NCBI GenBank assembly: GCA_964649745.1
Contig: CAZYQI010000014.1
Coordinates: forward strand, 1-64,000
Direction: 5' to 3'
Source of the DNA: CAZEHS01 sp964649745
Lineage (GTDB): Bacteria > Bacillota > Clostridia > Peptostreptococcales > Acidaminobacteraceae
Length of the DNA stretch: 64,000 bases
The first letter of the stretch is position 1; each line of letters opens with the position of its first letter. The translations under genes and the position numbers were made by a program. The notes below the pieces were generated by a model. It was given only the letters and a program-made list of their open reading frames with translations, did no database searches and was not told the origin of the DNA. Shown one piece after another: positions 44,801-55,016 of the stretch.

Positions 44801-47800
44801 GCGCGGTGCCGTCTGCCAGTTTAAGGCTGGCCAGTTTGCTCCCGCTGTTCCAATCGACAAACGTTAGCTTATCGTCACTGTTCCCAAACGAGAGGATAAG
44901 GTTTCCGGCATCATCCAGTTCGGCTTCCAGTTTAGAAAGCGTGATTCCATTACCTAGATGCAAAATGTCTTCCATCCCAGTGAGAATAACGGTGTCCCTT
45001 CCATCTCCGAGATTGAATTCAATGACATCCGTGCCAGCACCACCTTCAATCGTGTCGCTTCCAGCGCCACCCGCAAGAATATCATTCCCAATCCCGCCAC
45101 TAAGCGTGTCGTTCCCTGCCAGCCCGTTAAGGGTATCATTCCCACCATAGCCAAATAGCTTGGAATCTTTGCTGGCATTGGCAGTCAGTGTATCTGAACC
45201 GGTTGTTCCGTTATACGTTACCGCCATGGTTTCCAGGGCAGAGGCATCCAGAATGCTGCCATCGGCAAACTGAAGGTATCCCAGTTGGTTCCCCAGTTCC
45301 CAGTTTTCGATGGTAAGCGTATCACCCGCTGCCCCAGTGGTGATGACCATGCTGTTTCCATTCAATCGGGCGGTGATGCTTTCTTTTACTATTCCCTCAC
45401 CAAACACAATGGCATCGGCACTGCCCATGGTTTTAAGCGTATCGGCCCCGTCTCCTGCATTAAAGAAATAGGCATCAGATCCTTCTCCGCCTTCAAGGGT
45501 GTCGGAACCCTTGCCACCGGTAAGACTATCGTTCCCAATACCGCCCAGCAACATGTCGGTGTCGTCGCCGCCGTCCAGTGTGTCGTTTCCGGAATCGCCT
45601 GTAAGGGTATCGTTCCCGGCACCACCAACTAAGGTATCGTACAGTTCTTTGCCGGTAAGGGTATCCCCGCCGCCCAGTCCATATAGTCGGTTTTCTTCAT
45701 TACTGATTCCTGTGAGCGTATCCCCGGAGGCGGTACCCTCAACACGAAGGCCTAGTCGGTGGAAGTAGTCGGCTTCCACTGCCGTGCCATTTGAAAAGCG
45801 AACGCGGTTAAGCTTTGATCCCAAATACCAGTCTTTTACGGTAATGCTGTCACCCGCCTGGACAGTCTTGAATACCAGATCATTTCCGGCGCGGGCACAG
45901 GTCAGATTTTCTAGGGTTACACCCGTGCCAAACTGAAGAATGCTCTCGCTCCCGGCAGTGAGGTTGAGGTTATCAGCACCATCTCCTAATTCAAAGTGAA
46001 TGGTGTTTATTCCGCCACCTGCATTGATGGTGTCGGAGTCCTTGCCGCCTACAAGTTGATCGTTGCCGGCACCGCCATTAAGGGTGTCATTCCCCGCCAT
46101 ACCATACAATGTGAAGTTTCCTGCGCCCGGAACGGTTAAACTCTCCGCACTGGCTGTTCCCGAAACGGTGTTGGGGCCTGCCAAGGGCACTGCCATAGCT
46201 TCCAGCTGACTTGCCGTGAGCACTGTGCCGTCTGCAAATCGCACACCCGCCAGTTTTGCACCATCGGTCCATCCTTTTACGTAAATAGCATCCGTCTGTG
46301 TTCCAACCATAAGCACCAGGTCTTTATCAACAAAGGTGGTTTTAAAACTGCTCTTCAAGACATCCTGACCAAAGACAACGGTGTCGGTGCCCCCTTGAAC
46401 ATACACGTTGTCCACACCACTGCCTATGTTGAAGTGAATGGTGTTAGTATCTGCACCACCATAGATGGCATCGTCTCCGCTACCCCCATACAGAATATCG
46501 TTGCCACCTTCGCCGTAGAGCTCATCGTTCCCGGAACCACCCTGCAAGGTATCACCTTCGGTTCCCCCATAGAGCTTATCCGCATCCTCGTCACCATACA
46601 GGGTATCAATCCCCGCGTCGCCATATAGCGCATCTGCACCAGATCCGCCACTGAGGGTATCCTTATCCAGCCCTCCCGACAGAAAATCGTTGCCGGATTG
46701 ACCATAGATGTTGTCATCGCCTGCATCACCATACAGGAAATCGCCATCGCTTCCACCAAAGATTTTATCCGTGCCTGCGCCTGCACGTATGGTATCGATG
46801 CCTTTACCGCCGTCAATTTCGTTGGCGCCTGCATTCCCGGTGATGGCATCGTTTCCACCGCCTCCATTGGCCGAGTAATTACCTGCGTATGGCACCGACG
46901 GAATGGTCATGACATCATTGCCTTCTGTCCCCTGTGTTTGGGCTAAAATGGCGTTAATGCCACCGCTGGTGATGCTTGGCCAACTCGTCCACGCATTCCC
47001 GTCAAACAGACTCGTATAGCCAAGTGCCGACAGGGTGCCTGTATGAGAGTATATGGTCAAGTTATGATAGTCCGTCCAATTATCCACTGTAATGGAGTCG
47101 TGCTTGGTGTAATGTATGACCAGGGCATCCTCACGTTTCTCGAAGTCCACGGTGGAAAGATCAATATTCTCAAGCACAAGGATGTCGTTGCCCCGTGCCC
47201 ATTTGATGGTATCCGATCCATCCCCGGCTCTGAAAAGGTACATGTTGCGGCAGCTGTTGCCCGAATCCCCGGCATCGCCTACCAAGACATCATTGCCCGT
47301 TCCACCATCCATGATATCGATATAGTTTTCACTGCCCCATTGACTATATACCGGACCTGCATCTGAAAGATCTACCAACGTATCATTACCACCGCCCCCA
47401 ACCAGAACATCCCGGCCGTCGCCGCCTTCCAGATAGTCATCTGTGCCCCCTGGTGACCCTTCGTAATCCCCATACAGGACATCATCTCCTTGAAATCCGT
47501 AGAGATTATCGGCTCCGCCGTTTCCAATGATGTAGTCGGCATTGGTTGTGCCATTAATCCTATTGTTGCTGTCATTTCCGAAGAAATCTTGCTGCCGGTT
47601 CCGCCAAAATTCCGTGCTTGGGTCAGCTAGTGGCTCCGGTACGTAGGAATTTGATCCCTTGTCAAATGAGAGGACATTGGTATTGGCATCCCAGGTCATG
47701 GTATAACCCAAGGTTTCGCTTAAGAACTTGGCATCTGCATAGGTAATATTACTGGCAGTGTCACGAACGGTTTTTGCCCCCAGATACACGGGATTCAGGC

Positions 47801-50800
47801 CATTGTTATACTTTCCATCTGTACCTGTCATGAGTCCCCAGGTAAGAACATTGACTTCTCCTGTTGTCTCTTTAATTAGGGTACAGTCTCCAGCCCCGGT
47901 TGCGCCGGTGTGTACGTACTCTGCCCCCATAAGGAGGGCTAACTCTTCTACTGGGACCATAGGCACTTGCTTGCCGCCGTTTACGGTTTCATAGGCTCGG
48001 TGTGGAAGGCTTCTCTTTACGCCGTTTACGTAAATCAGCAGGTTCTCATTGGAACCCTCGACCGCAGGAGTAGTACTGCTGCCTGGGGGAAGCGGTACCG
48101 AGCTCCCCGTGGTGGTGTACAGATTCAGCGTGTTGTTTGTTCCATCCCAAACCGGTGGTTGCAGCTTAAAAATATCCGCAACAAAGTTGGCCGGTACCAT
48201 CAAGGTTCCATTGCCGTATGAATCAACAACGGTATTGCCATTACTGTCCTTACAGAATTCCGGCTCGGCCTGCAGTGATACCGCGATGCCATTGTTTATT
48301 GCATTCACGCTGTCTTTACGGACAGAATCCACTTCCGAATTGCTTTCCACGATTCTCGCTTCCTGTGTGACTTCATCCCAGACAATGCTGGCACCAAACT
48401 TCTGGCACAAAGCTCGGAGGGGTATCATAGAGCGACCGTCTTTGATATAGCCTTGTACGCCGGAACCAAAGCTGAGAAGCTCACCGTTCAGATATATCGT
48501 GATAAATGTTTGTGGCCCGGAACCAGGCGGATTGTTCCCCTGTGTCGGAGGTTGTGTAAGCGGGGGAGGAGTACTAATTGGATCTGCGATGAGTTTTTCA
48601 GTTGCCGCCGCCTTTATAGCCGCAATATCCTTCGTCCCATCCAAAAACTCAAAGCTTTGAATAGGGGCAGAACCGTTGGTATAGAAATTCTTAACCTTCA
48701 CCTTGTTGCTGGTATTCAAGATGCTTTCCAAAACTAGATCATTATCCGATTGATAGACTTTCATCTGGGAAAATTTCAGATCCCCAAACAGAAGCTTGTT
48801 GGTATCGTTTTGATAGTTATAACCTACGGTGCTGTCGTTCAAAGTATCGTAACCAAAATTGCCGTTGAACACGTAGGTGTCGGAGCCTTGGCCGCCGTAA
48901 AGGGTGTCTACTCCCCCTTGGCCGTACAGAAGGTCATTACCGGTGCCGCCTTGAACCACATCGTCACCACCAAATCCCACCACCACGCTGTTTGCATTGC
49001 TGTAGCCACGGTCGTACATGATATCGCCACGATCAGAGAACTTCAGATTATAGGTGGTGTTGTCGAATCGAATTTGCTCGATACGCCCGGTGTCCAGGTC
49101 AAAATCGGAGATGGTCAGATAGCCGCCTACACCAGTATGCAGGCGCATAGCATGTGGATCACCATTGGGCGATGCTTCAAAACTCACATTTCCTTTTCTG
49201 ATTCCAGCTGTTTCCAACCCCATATCAATGGTATCGATGCCTTCAGCACGGTTTCCGTCATACACAAAGTTGTCAGAGATTTCATCCGTATCAGCCGGTT
49301 TAACGATTTTATACGTATCGTTGCCAAGACCCCCGATGTAGACATTGTTGTTATTCATCTCGTAGAAATCATTGCCATCGGTATGGGCATATGCCGATGT
49401 TTTCTCGACAACAGCGCACTTTCCTAGTTTTGAAGGATCAATGTGCGCGTTACTCCCAAGGGCACTATTGAAGACCTTCAGCAAGTCATAGGTGATTCCG
49501 TTAATGGCTATATACTCCACACGGTTCCCATATTGAAGTTGTGGATTCTGATACAGGAAGAAATCTTTGATATGTATTCTGTTTTGAGAAGTGGCATCTC
49601 CTGTGTGAAAATTTGTAATGTTAAGATCATATCCCGTACGCGCCAGTATCAGATCGGATGCCTGCGATGGTTCTAATTGAATTGTATCTGTGCCAGAGGT
49701 GTCAACAATGGTATCTTCCCCGTCACCATTATGGAAAATGTAGCGATCACTTCCGCTTCCACCTTTGAGTGTGTCGTTTTCTGTCCCGCCTACCAGAACG
49801 TCGTTATCAATCCCGCCATCCAAGGTATCGATATCCGCGCCGCCAACCAGATAATCATTACCTGCGCCGCCGCTGATAACATCTGTGCCACCTTGTCCAC
49901 AAATGATATCATTGCCGTTCATCCCGGTTACATAAGTAGGCGTTGCATAGCCGTGAATTGTAAAATCCATATCCTTGTATGCCACTTTTCCCTGATACCT
50001 TGATATGTAATCAAAAGAATTCACCGTTATATTCTGGTCTTTCACAACTGAATACGCATCGCCCGCGATGGTTCCACTGAATTTGATTAATTCTCCGTCG
50101 GGCTCTACCTTCCAAAACGTTTTGGGTATATCGTGAACAAATTCATAAGCAAATCCACCATTGAGGTAGTCTTCTTTATAAACCGCCATATTGTTATTCG
50201 CCCAATAGTTCCCAATGACCAACGCCGCCAAATCGTCATCGGATGCTCGCTTTAGCAACGCATCCTGACGATATGCAAGGAATGCGCTGACTCCCAATGC
50301 TGCAAAAACGCCTGGCACTCCTCCGAGAACACCAAATGGAAGTAAAGTTTCTGTAATACCATCCAGCAAGGTATTTATCTTATTGGCATATTCCCCGTCG
50401 GTGACATCATATGAATCGCTTAGTCCATATGCTTGCCTAAACGCTTTCTTCACATCTGTAACTTGGGAATTGTTGTAGAGAAACTTTGAAAATTCATACA
50501 CAATGCCCATTGATGCCTTCATTGCTGTATCAGAAACCACAGTTGTATCAATGCCCCAGCCGATCAAATGGCGTGTTAATTTTTCAATTTCCACTTTGGC
50601 ATAATTCAGCCCTTCACTACCAGCCAACTTTTCAAGCAATGGCGAAATTAGTCCAGATTCCCATCGTTCCTCTTGAAGATATGATTCAAGAGCACTAAAA
50701 TCCGTTGTCAGGCTCCCTCCAGGAATACCGTGACCTATTCCAAGTATTTTTTGTGTGCCATCTAGCATTTTTTCATAAAATCCGACAAGATTTTCGCGTT

Positions 50801-51314
50801 CGTAGAACTTGATTCCATAGTGTTCAGAATCCTTGAGGAGGTTTGGGATCCAATCCACCAAACTGTCTCTTACATTTGATGCCTTCTCAATTTTTATACC
50901 AGTCTCTGGAACAACAATCCCATACTTTGAGCCCATGATATCTCTGTATTGTTGCGAAAAATATACCGTCGGGGCATCTGCGCCCAAATCGGTTTCATTA
51001 AAATAATACTGATGTGCTCCGTTCAATACTCCGCCGGGAAGACTCTCCTTAAAACCTTGATAAACTGCTTTGAAGACTTCATCGATTCGATATGAGTAGT
51101 CTGCAAATACAATTCGATTGAAGAAATTTTCAGGAGCACTTGCGGAAACACCTGTTGCATATTGAAGATTTGCACGACTGAAAAAATCAGATACCACCAT
51201 TGTATTTCCCTGACTTTGAATTAAAAGATTGTTTCCTTGCTTAGTAAATTTTGCTCCTATGCCACTCCATTCTGTGATTTGAAGAATGTCATTCATTTTG
51301 TCTATCTGACTCAT
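38818..51314 (-). CDS. Giant RTX (hemolysin-type calcium-binding repeat) protein, at least 4,100 aa, interrupted by two assembly gaps
   Basis: One secreted protein; the reading frame changes only at the N-run at 42072-42171, whose length is arbitrary. Residues 1-460 are a novel N-terminal region without signal peptide. RTX nonapeptides (GGxGxDxLx) begin near 470 and recur to the end, many followed by the hemolysin-related module (TYIFNxGxGxDTI..., LTVxNYL..., FADGTVWD). Inserted at about 935-1220 are copper-amine-oxidase-N-like domains (IYLNGELLSFG..., RSMIPLRALCQKFGA), a Firmicutes trait. Near 2670-2850 lies a non-RTX beta segment (NWSWKATKDWNGTSW). The C-terminus SQVDQLIQAMATFTTQTGL matches the end of type I-secreted RTX proteins. 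Start has GAGAGGGG upstream. It should fold on binding extracellular calcium. Function (adhesin, S-layer or toxin) unknown. Confidence 0.88.
39481..39580. other. Assembly gap (100 N) inside the RTX gene
   Basis: The 29 nt on each side are the same (GTCAGTTGATCGCTTCCCGG and on to AAACGGAT), so the gap falls between two copies of one repeat. Unknown sequence, possibly one or more whole 450-nt repeat units, is missing. Confidence 0.95.
42072..42171. other. Assembly gap (100 N) inside the RTX gene
   Basis: Flanks are nearly identical copies of a 430-nt RTX unit (compare 41640-41990 with 42170-42360). The reading frame shifts across it, which shows that 100 is a placeholder length and not real sequence. 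Confidence 0.95.
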
Positions 51315-51333
51315 AGTAAGCCCCTCTCACTGA

Positions 51334-52212
51334 TTAATTATCTGCTCGTACTCTTTCGTTTACAGTTCTGAAATAATCGAAGTCCTTTACCGCTCTATCA
51401 ACGTCTTCGGGCAAATGGTCGAGGCAGTTGTATAGAGCCCATATCTGCCCTTTTTCTAAGTACTTCGCCTGTACAGGTCCGTTTATATCCTCGAAATTCA
51501 TTTCCTCATATTGCCCGCTTAGCCAATTATCGCGTCTTAAGATTTCAGAATCACCTACAATAAGCACCACTGACATAGACTCAAACCGGAATCCCTTTTC
51601 CGCAATTTTTCTTAATATTCCATACATCTCTTTAATCATGGCCTCCCTATCTTCAGGCTTGCCATAAAAATGGATGAAAATATCAGCACCGCGGTAGGCT
51701 TCAGGAGCAGTTTCTGGGCCTTTAGCAACATCGACAGGTGTATAGAGGGAATCGAGAATCTGTACACCCTCTGGGGCCGCTGACTCGTTTGAATTACCTT
51801 GCCAGTAAATATTTTCGGCGTACTGACTCTTCACCAAATCTTGCAGCATCTTTTTCATGTACTCTGTCGCCACATTTTTTAATGTCTGATCCCCCAACTG
51901 AATATTCCATGGTGTCTCACCGTAAATATGCACCTCAGTGACTTTTTTCGGCTCATCCTTTGGGCTCACATAGGCGATCCCTCTATACGGCCAATTGTTA
52001 TACCCAACAAGTATGTATTCTTTATGATATTTTTCCTCCATGTAGTGAGGCACCGTCAATGCTGTAATGCCCCTCACCAGAGTTGCGTTAGTTACAAGGC
52101 CGTGCCCGACGGCAGATGCAACCATGGTGATCAGTACCCATTTCAAATACCAGCGCCCTGTAAACCCAGGTATTTTGGGCATAAACTTCCACTGCTTTTC
52201 TTTGTTTCTCAT
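51334..52212 (-). CDS. Membrane-anchored protein, 292 aa, unknown function
   Basis: A basic N-terminus and one hydrophobic helix (WYLKWVLITMVASAVGHGLV) anchor the protein; the remainder is outside the membrane. Residues 50-100 carry HYMEEKYHKEYILVGYNNWP and YRGIAYVSPKDEPKKVTEVH, the same KYGEEF-type module seen in the lipoproteins of this locus. The C-terminal part has VVLIVGDSEILRRDNW. No lipobox is seen. GGAGG precedes the ATG. It lies 19 nt upstream of the giant RTX gene and is surely co-transcribed. It could assist export, anchor the RTX protein or confer immunity. Confidence 0.72.
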   Translation of the reverse strand: MRNKEKQWKFMPKIPGFTGRWYLKWVLITMVASAVGHGLVTNATLVRGITALTVPHYMEEKYHKEYILVGYNNWPYRGIAYVSPKDEPKKVTEVHIYGETPWNIQLGDQTLKNVATEYMKKMLQDLVKSQYAENIYWQGNSNESAAPEGVQILDSLYTPVDVAKGPETAPEAYRGADIFIHFYGKPEDREAMIKEMYGILRKIAEKGFRFESMSVVLIVGDSEILRRDNWLSGQYEEMNFEDINGPVQAKYLEKGQIWALYNCLDHLPEDVDRAVKDFDYFRTVNERVRADN

Positions 52213-52306
52213 TTTCTATATCCTCCATTTATTATGTCAATTCCACGATGTCCATTATATATCATCGCATTCAATCCCCCCTTTCGGTGAATCCCAATCT
52301 CATTAA

Positions 52307-52375
52307 TCACCTCAGTTCAAACCCATCCTTCACCGCCTCCACCCCCGGCAGGAAGAACTCAATAATCCTTCGTGT
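52307..52375 (-). pseudogene. Detached hlyD C-terminal fragment
   Basis: Encodes RRIIEFFLPGVEAVKDGFEL, identical to the last 22 codons of the intact hlyD at 60008, including its stop, but with no hlyD body before it. It is joined directly to the repeat block at 52376. Confidence 0.8.
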
Positions 52376-52697
52376 GTCGGTCTTCAGTGGTTTAAACAAC
52401 CTCAGCCCATGGCGATTTTCATTACGTCTATGTGTGTTCTCCTGGTTGTTTACGCCTTTAATTCCGATAGTTGGGTTACAGGCCCTCCCTTTCGGTAGAT
52501 TTTCCATGCATCTGCGTTTCCAGGATGTCGGTTTCAGTGTGGTTGTCAGGGTCTCTCCGGCCCTGATTCAGATGCAAAGCTTATTGTTTTGCCGCTGAAT
52601 CAATGTCGAAGGAATTTAAGCTGAACCTTTTGGAAATTGGTAGGATTTGCATTTGATATTAGGTGTATAAGTAGTGCCTGGCCCCTGCCGCCTCTTG
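52376..52697. repeat. 320-bp repeat block, copy 1
   Basis: Almost identical to 53844-54163 (a few substitutions). It runs from GTCGGTCTTCAGTGG to a TAGTGCCTGGCCCCTGCCGC end and contains hairpin element copy 1. A 66-codon frame through it (52307-52507) has no ribosome binding site. There are no terminal inverted repeats, so it is not a classical insertion sequence. The GTGCCTGGCCCC end resembles REP-type motifs. Confidence 0.8.
52547..52602 (-). ncRNA. Two-hairpin element, copy 1
   Basis: Stem 1 is TGATTCAG.GCAAA / TTTGC.CTGAATCA and stem 2 is CAGGG / CCCTG with a CCGG-containing loop; both are intact. See the finding on the four copies. No known RNA family recognised. Confidence 0.5.
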
Positions 52698-52832
52698 GGT
52701 CAGCTCGCCGTTTTGGTAGTATGCGTCTATCCATTCTTTAACATTTTTAGAATCTGCTGTCCGTGTTGCTACCTGGTTCAGATAGATGAAGTTGTTCAGT
52801 AAAAGAAGTTGACTTTCGCTAAGTGTTGCCAT
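52659..52832 (-). pseudogene. Small ORF of the RTX locus, truncated copy (57 aa)
   Basis: Begins MATLSESQLLLLNNFIYLNQ with GGGAGG upstream and is the paralogue of the 66-residue ORF at 58863-59063 for its first 45 residues (to NGELT). It then runs into the 320-bp repeat block, which supplies the new tail EAAGARHYLYT and the stop. The same tail ends the hlyD remnant at 54127. The family is unknown; the start recalls the N-terminus of large clostridial lipase-like proteins, with low certainty. Confidence 0.65.
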
Positions 52833-52849
52833 ATGAAATTCCTCCCGAG

Positions 52850-53644
52850 TTAACGTAATTTTCGTGCTTCAACGCTTAAGTCTTGGGTGAGCACCATTCC
52901 TATGTACCGATGCTTAGCATAAACTGTGGCACCCGGATACTTGATATATTCTTCGTCTTTAAGCTCAACTATTTCTAACGAACACACCAGTTTCTTCTCC
53001 GCCATGCCCCCCAAGAACGCCTTAGCAGTGGCCACCACGTCCATATCCTTAACGGTAGATTCACTCACAACGATTTTTATACCAGGCTTAAAAATAATCA
53101 TATCCTTCCTGTTTCCAAACCCATGTGAGTTCTTCCACTCCTTTAAGGTGGTTTCATAAATTTTGTCCAGGGGGGTGTCTACTCCCAGCGCGCCGCTGTA
53201 CGTGGTGTTGTTCACCATTTCAAGTTCCAGCTTGTAGTCCTTGAAGTCCTTATCCAGCAGCTCCCGAACCACTGCTTCGTACTGGGGCTTGATCTTTACA
53301 CCGTAGTAGTTGTCACTTACGCCGTAGCGGCTGCCATCCGGCATTGCGGCAAACCCATCCTTGCGACCGCCTTTCTTAGGGTACACATAATAGGTATTAT
53401 TGTAGGTGCCTTCTTCAATAGCAGAACCTACAAACTCTTCCCCATACTTCTTTTCAAGGTTCTTCAGCACCACATTCTTTTCGTCTGGCAGGTGCTGTAC
53501 CTGACGGCTACATCCACTGAGGGCTGAGAAGGCCATGACCATTACCAGTAGCAGGGCCATGGGCTTTGTCAGGTTTTTCCGGGGATGCTGCTGTTTTCGC
53601 GGGGCTTTTGTTCCATGTGCTTTGTTGGTTTTATGTGCGCTCAT
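52850..53644 (-). CDS. RTX-locus lipoprotein A, copy 1
   Basis: A 264-residue lipoprotein. A long, basic n-region (MSAHKTNKAHGTKAPRKQQH) precedes the hydrophobic core and an ALSGC lipobox (Cys about 46). The mature domain has VVLKNLEKKYGEEFVGSAIE, YYVYPKKGGRKDGFAAMPDG and YYGVKIKPQYEAVVRELLDK, then a helical/strand C-terminal part. It is a close paralogue of the protein at 59082-59876, differing mostly in the middle. Function unknown; an accessory, chaperone-like or immunity role is possible. It is 17 nt ahead of the small ORF. Confidence 0.8.
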   Translation of the reverse strand: MSAHKTNKAHGTKAPRKQQHPRKNLTKPMALLLVMVMAFSALSGCSRQVQHLPDEKNVVLKNLEKKYGEEFVGSAIEEGTYNNTYYVYPKKGGRKDGFAAMPDGSRYGVSDNYYGVKIKPQYEAVVRELLDKDFKDYKLELEMVNNTTYSGALGVDTPLDKIYETTLKEWKNSHGFGNRKDMIIFKPGIKIVVSESTVKDMDVVATAKAFLGGMAEKKLVCSLEIVELKDEEYIKYPGATVYAKHRYIGMVLTQDLSVEARKLR

Positions 53645-53843
53645 TGTTGGTTCTCTCTTTCGTCTATTTTGTCAGTTCCGATGATGTCGGTGTTTTATTT
53701 CTTTGCGCTATCACATCCTTTACGCTGATGTGTGGCCGTCCACCGGATGTATGGTTATTCTGTCCTTGTGTTCTCTACCGTAGTTCAAACCCATCCTTCA
53801 CCGCCTCCACTCCCGGCAGGAAGAACTCAATAATCCTCCGTGT

Positions 53844-54163
53844 GTCGGTCTTCAGTGGTTTAAACAACTTCAGCCCATGGCGATTTTCATTACGTCTATG
53901 TGTGTTCTCCTGGTTGTTTACGCCTTTAATTCCGATAGTTGGGTTACAGGCCCTCCCTTTCGGTAGATTTTCCATGCATCTGCGTTTCCAGGATGTCGGT
54001 TTCAGTGTGGTTGTCAGGGTCTCTCCGGCCCTGATTCAGATGCAAAGCTTATTGTTTTGCCGCTGAATCAATGTCGAAGGAATTTAAGCTGAACCTTTTG
54101 GAAATTGGTAGGATTTGCATTTGATATTAGGTGTATAAGTAGTGCCTGGCCCCTGCCGCCTCA
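53844..54163. repeat. 320-bp repeat block, copy 2
   Basis: Second copy of the block at 52376-52697, sitting inside the hlyD remnant. The hlyD tail fragment next to it is shared by both copies, so block plus tail were duplicated together after the first event. Confidence 0.8.
54015..54070 (-). ncRNA. Two-hairpin element, copy 2
   Basis: Base-for-base identical to copy 1 across both stems, because it lies in the duplicated block. Confidence 0.5.
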
Positions 54164-54550
54164 CTGCGCTTTTGGAAGGGGAAGGTATCCAGTTTGATGT
54201 CTACCTTTTGACCGGTGTGGACAAAGCCGATGTCTTTGTTGAGGACCATGGCCTCCATGACCAGGGGGGTGTTGTCGGGGACGATGGTGACAATAGGCTT
54301 TTCACTGCTGACCAGACCCCCGATGGTGTTGGCCCCTACCCCCTGGACAATGCCGTCCACCGGGGCAATGACGCTTTGGAGGCTAAGGCGCTTGGCGGTT
54401 TTCTCTACGTCTTTCTCCAGCTCCTGTATGGCTTTATCCTTGGTGACCAGCTCTTCCATTACGGTTTTCTGGTAGTCTACGGCATTAAGGGAGAGGTCGT
54501 TTTGTTTGACGGTGATCTGGGCGGTGTAGAAGTCTATTTGTACAACCGCT

Positions 54551-54570
54551 CAGAAATGTCCCCGTTGGTT
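54551..54570 (-). repeat. REP-like motif, variant
   Basis: AACCAACGGGGACATTTCTG on the minus strand, one of five copies with the AACCAACGGGGAC core. A single TACAACC unit (54541-54547) lies next to it. It marks the 5' break of the hlyD remnant. Confidence 0.7.
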
Positions 54571-54585
54571 ATTCTTCATCAGGTT

Positions 54586-54726
54586 TTACTGCTTTGCTTT
54601 GAATGCCCCCTTGGATATTGTCACAAACAACGCTCCGGTGACGCGCTTGATTCTATTTAGATTCATATGCATTTTCTCTCTTTCGTCTATTTTGTCAGTT
54701 CCGATGATGTCGGCGGTGCGTTTCAT
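54586..54726 (-). CDS. Leader-type ORF, 46 aa
   Basis: Starts MKRTADIIGTDKIDEREK after a near-perfect AGGAGG ribosome binding site. The first 17 codons match the 20-codon leader ORF in front of lipoprotein B (58131-58193); beyond that the frame runs into unrelated sequence (NRIKRVTGALFVTISKGAFK) and ends beside the REP-like motif. Its own downstream lipoprotein gene is missing, so this is probably a leader that lost its partner by deletion. Confidence 0.4.
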   Translation of the reverse strand: MKRTADIIGTDKIDEREKMHMNLNRIKRVTGALFVTISKGAFKAKQ

Positions 54727-54991
54727 GGGTTAACACCTCCTGAGTTCATTGCTCTGATTTTTTCGGCTTAAATGCATAAATTTAGTTGCTTTACGTGCTA
54801 CTCCTTTCTCATTTTCAGCGCTTCCGGCACTGATTAAGATGCAAAGTTGGGGCTTTGCGGCTGAATCAAGGTCGGAGGTGGTAATCACCGAACCGGCATG
54901 AAACCATTTCAAGTGTTTCGCGTGATTAGACATCACAACAGAGACATATACAACCGCTCAGTACAACCACTCAGAACCGTCCCCGTTGGTT
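54667..54991. repeat. 330-bp duplicated upstream cassette, copy 1
   Basis: Matches 58141-58469 over its whole length with scattered substitutions. From right to left it holds a REP-like motif, TACAACC repeats (two here, three in the other), hairpin element, GGAG-rich stretch and the AGGAGG of the leader ORF. Confidence 0.8.
54816..54868 (-). ncRNA. Two-hairpin element, copy 3
   Basis: Stem 1 TGATTCAG.GCAAAG / CTTTGC.CTTAATCA (one mismatch) and stem 2 CAGTG / CGCTG read on the minus strand, where the changed base gives a G-U pair; on the plus strand it would be an A-C mismatch. This favours a minus-strand RNA. Confidence 0.5.
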
Positions 54992-55016
54992 TTCCTCAGA
55001 ACCGTCCCCGTTGGTT
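54972..55016 (-). repeat. Two tandem REP-like motifs
   Basis: AACCAACGGGGACGGTTCTG occurs twice on the minus strand, at 54997-55016 and 54972-54991, five nt apart. The first supplies the last codons and stop of the truncated RTX gene. Confidence 0.85.

Larger units (their letters stand above)
53775..54540 (-). pseudogene. Broken hlyD copy, split by the 320-bp repeat block
   Basis: Minus-strand sequence from 54540 encodes QIDFYTAQITVKQNDLSLNA through KRLSLQSVIAPVDGIVQG to KLDTFPFQK, over 90 percent like residues 244-371 of the intact HlyD. The repeat block (53844-54163) then replaces about 58 codons, adding the tail RSEAAGARHYLYT and a stop, and the last 22 hlyD codons (53775-53843) follow. 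The N-terminal 240 codons, including the membrane helix, are lost at a REP-like motif (54551-54570). It cannot make a working adaptor. Confidence 0.88.

Noticed and set aside
38818..51314. Regular DNA repeats in the RTX gene as a CRISPR array
   Set aside because: Repeats are in-frame codons for GGxGxD motifs, vary continuously and have no spacers.
52307..52507. 66-codon frame MENLPKGRACNPT..., also present at 53775-53975
   Set aside because: No ribosome binding site; it joins the repeat block to the hlyD tail, and its conservation is explained by the duplication of the block.
52440..52510. CTACCGAAAGGGAGGG stretch on the minus strand as a third c-di-GMP riboswitch
   Set aside because: It has a GAAA-capped stem but lacks the GCAAACC and GACGCAAAGCC strands that form the ligand pocket.
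54730..54936. 68-codon frame MMSNHAKHLKWFH... through the duplicated cassette
   Set aside because: The matching cassette at 58141-58469 does not keep the frame, so the sequence is not conserved as protein.
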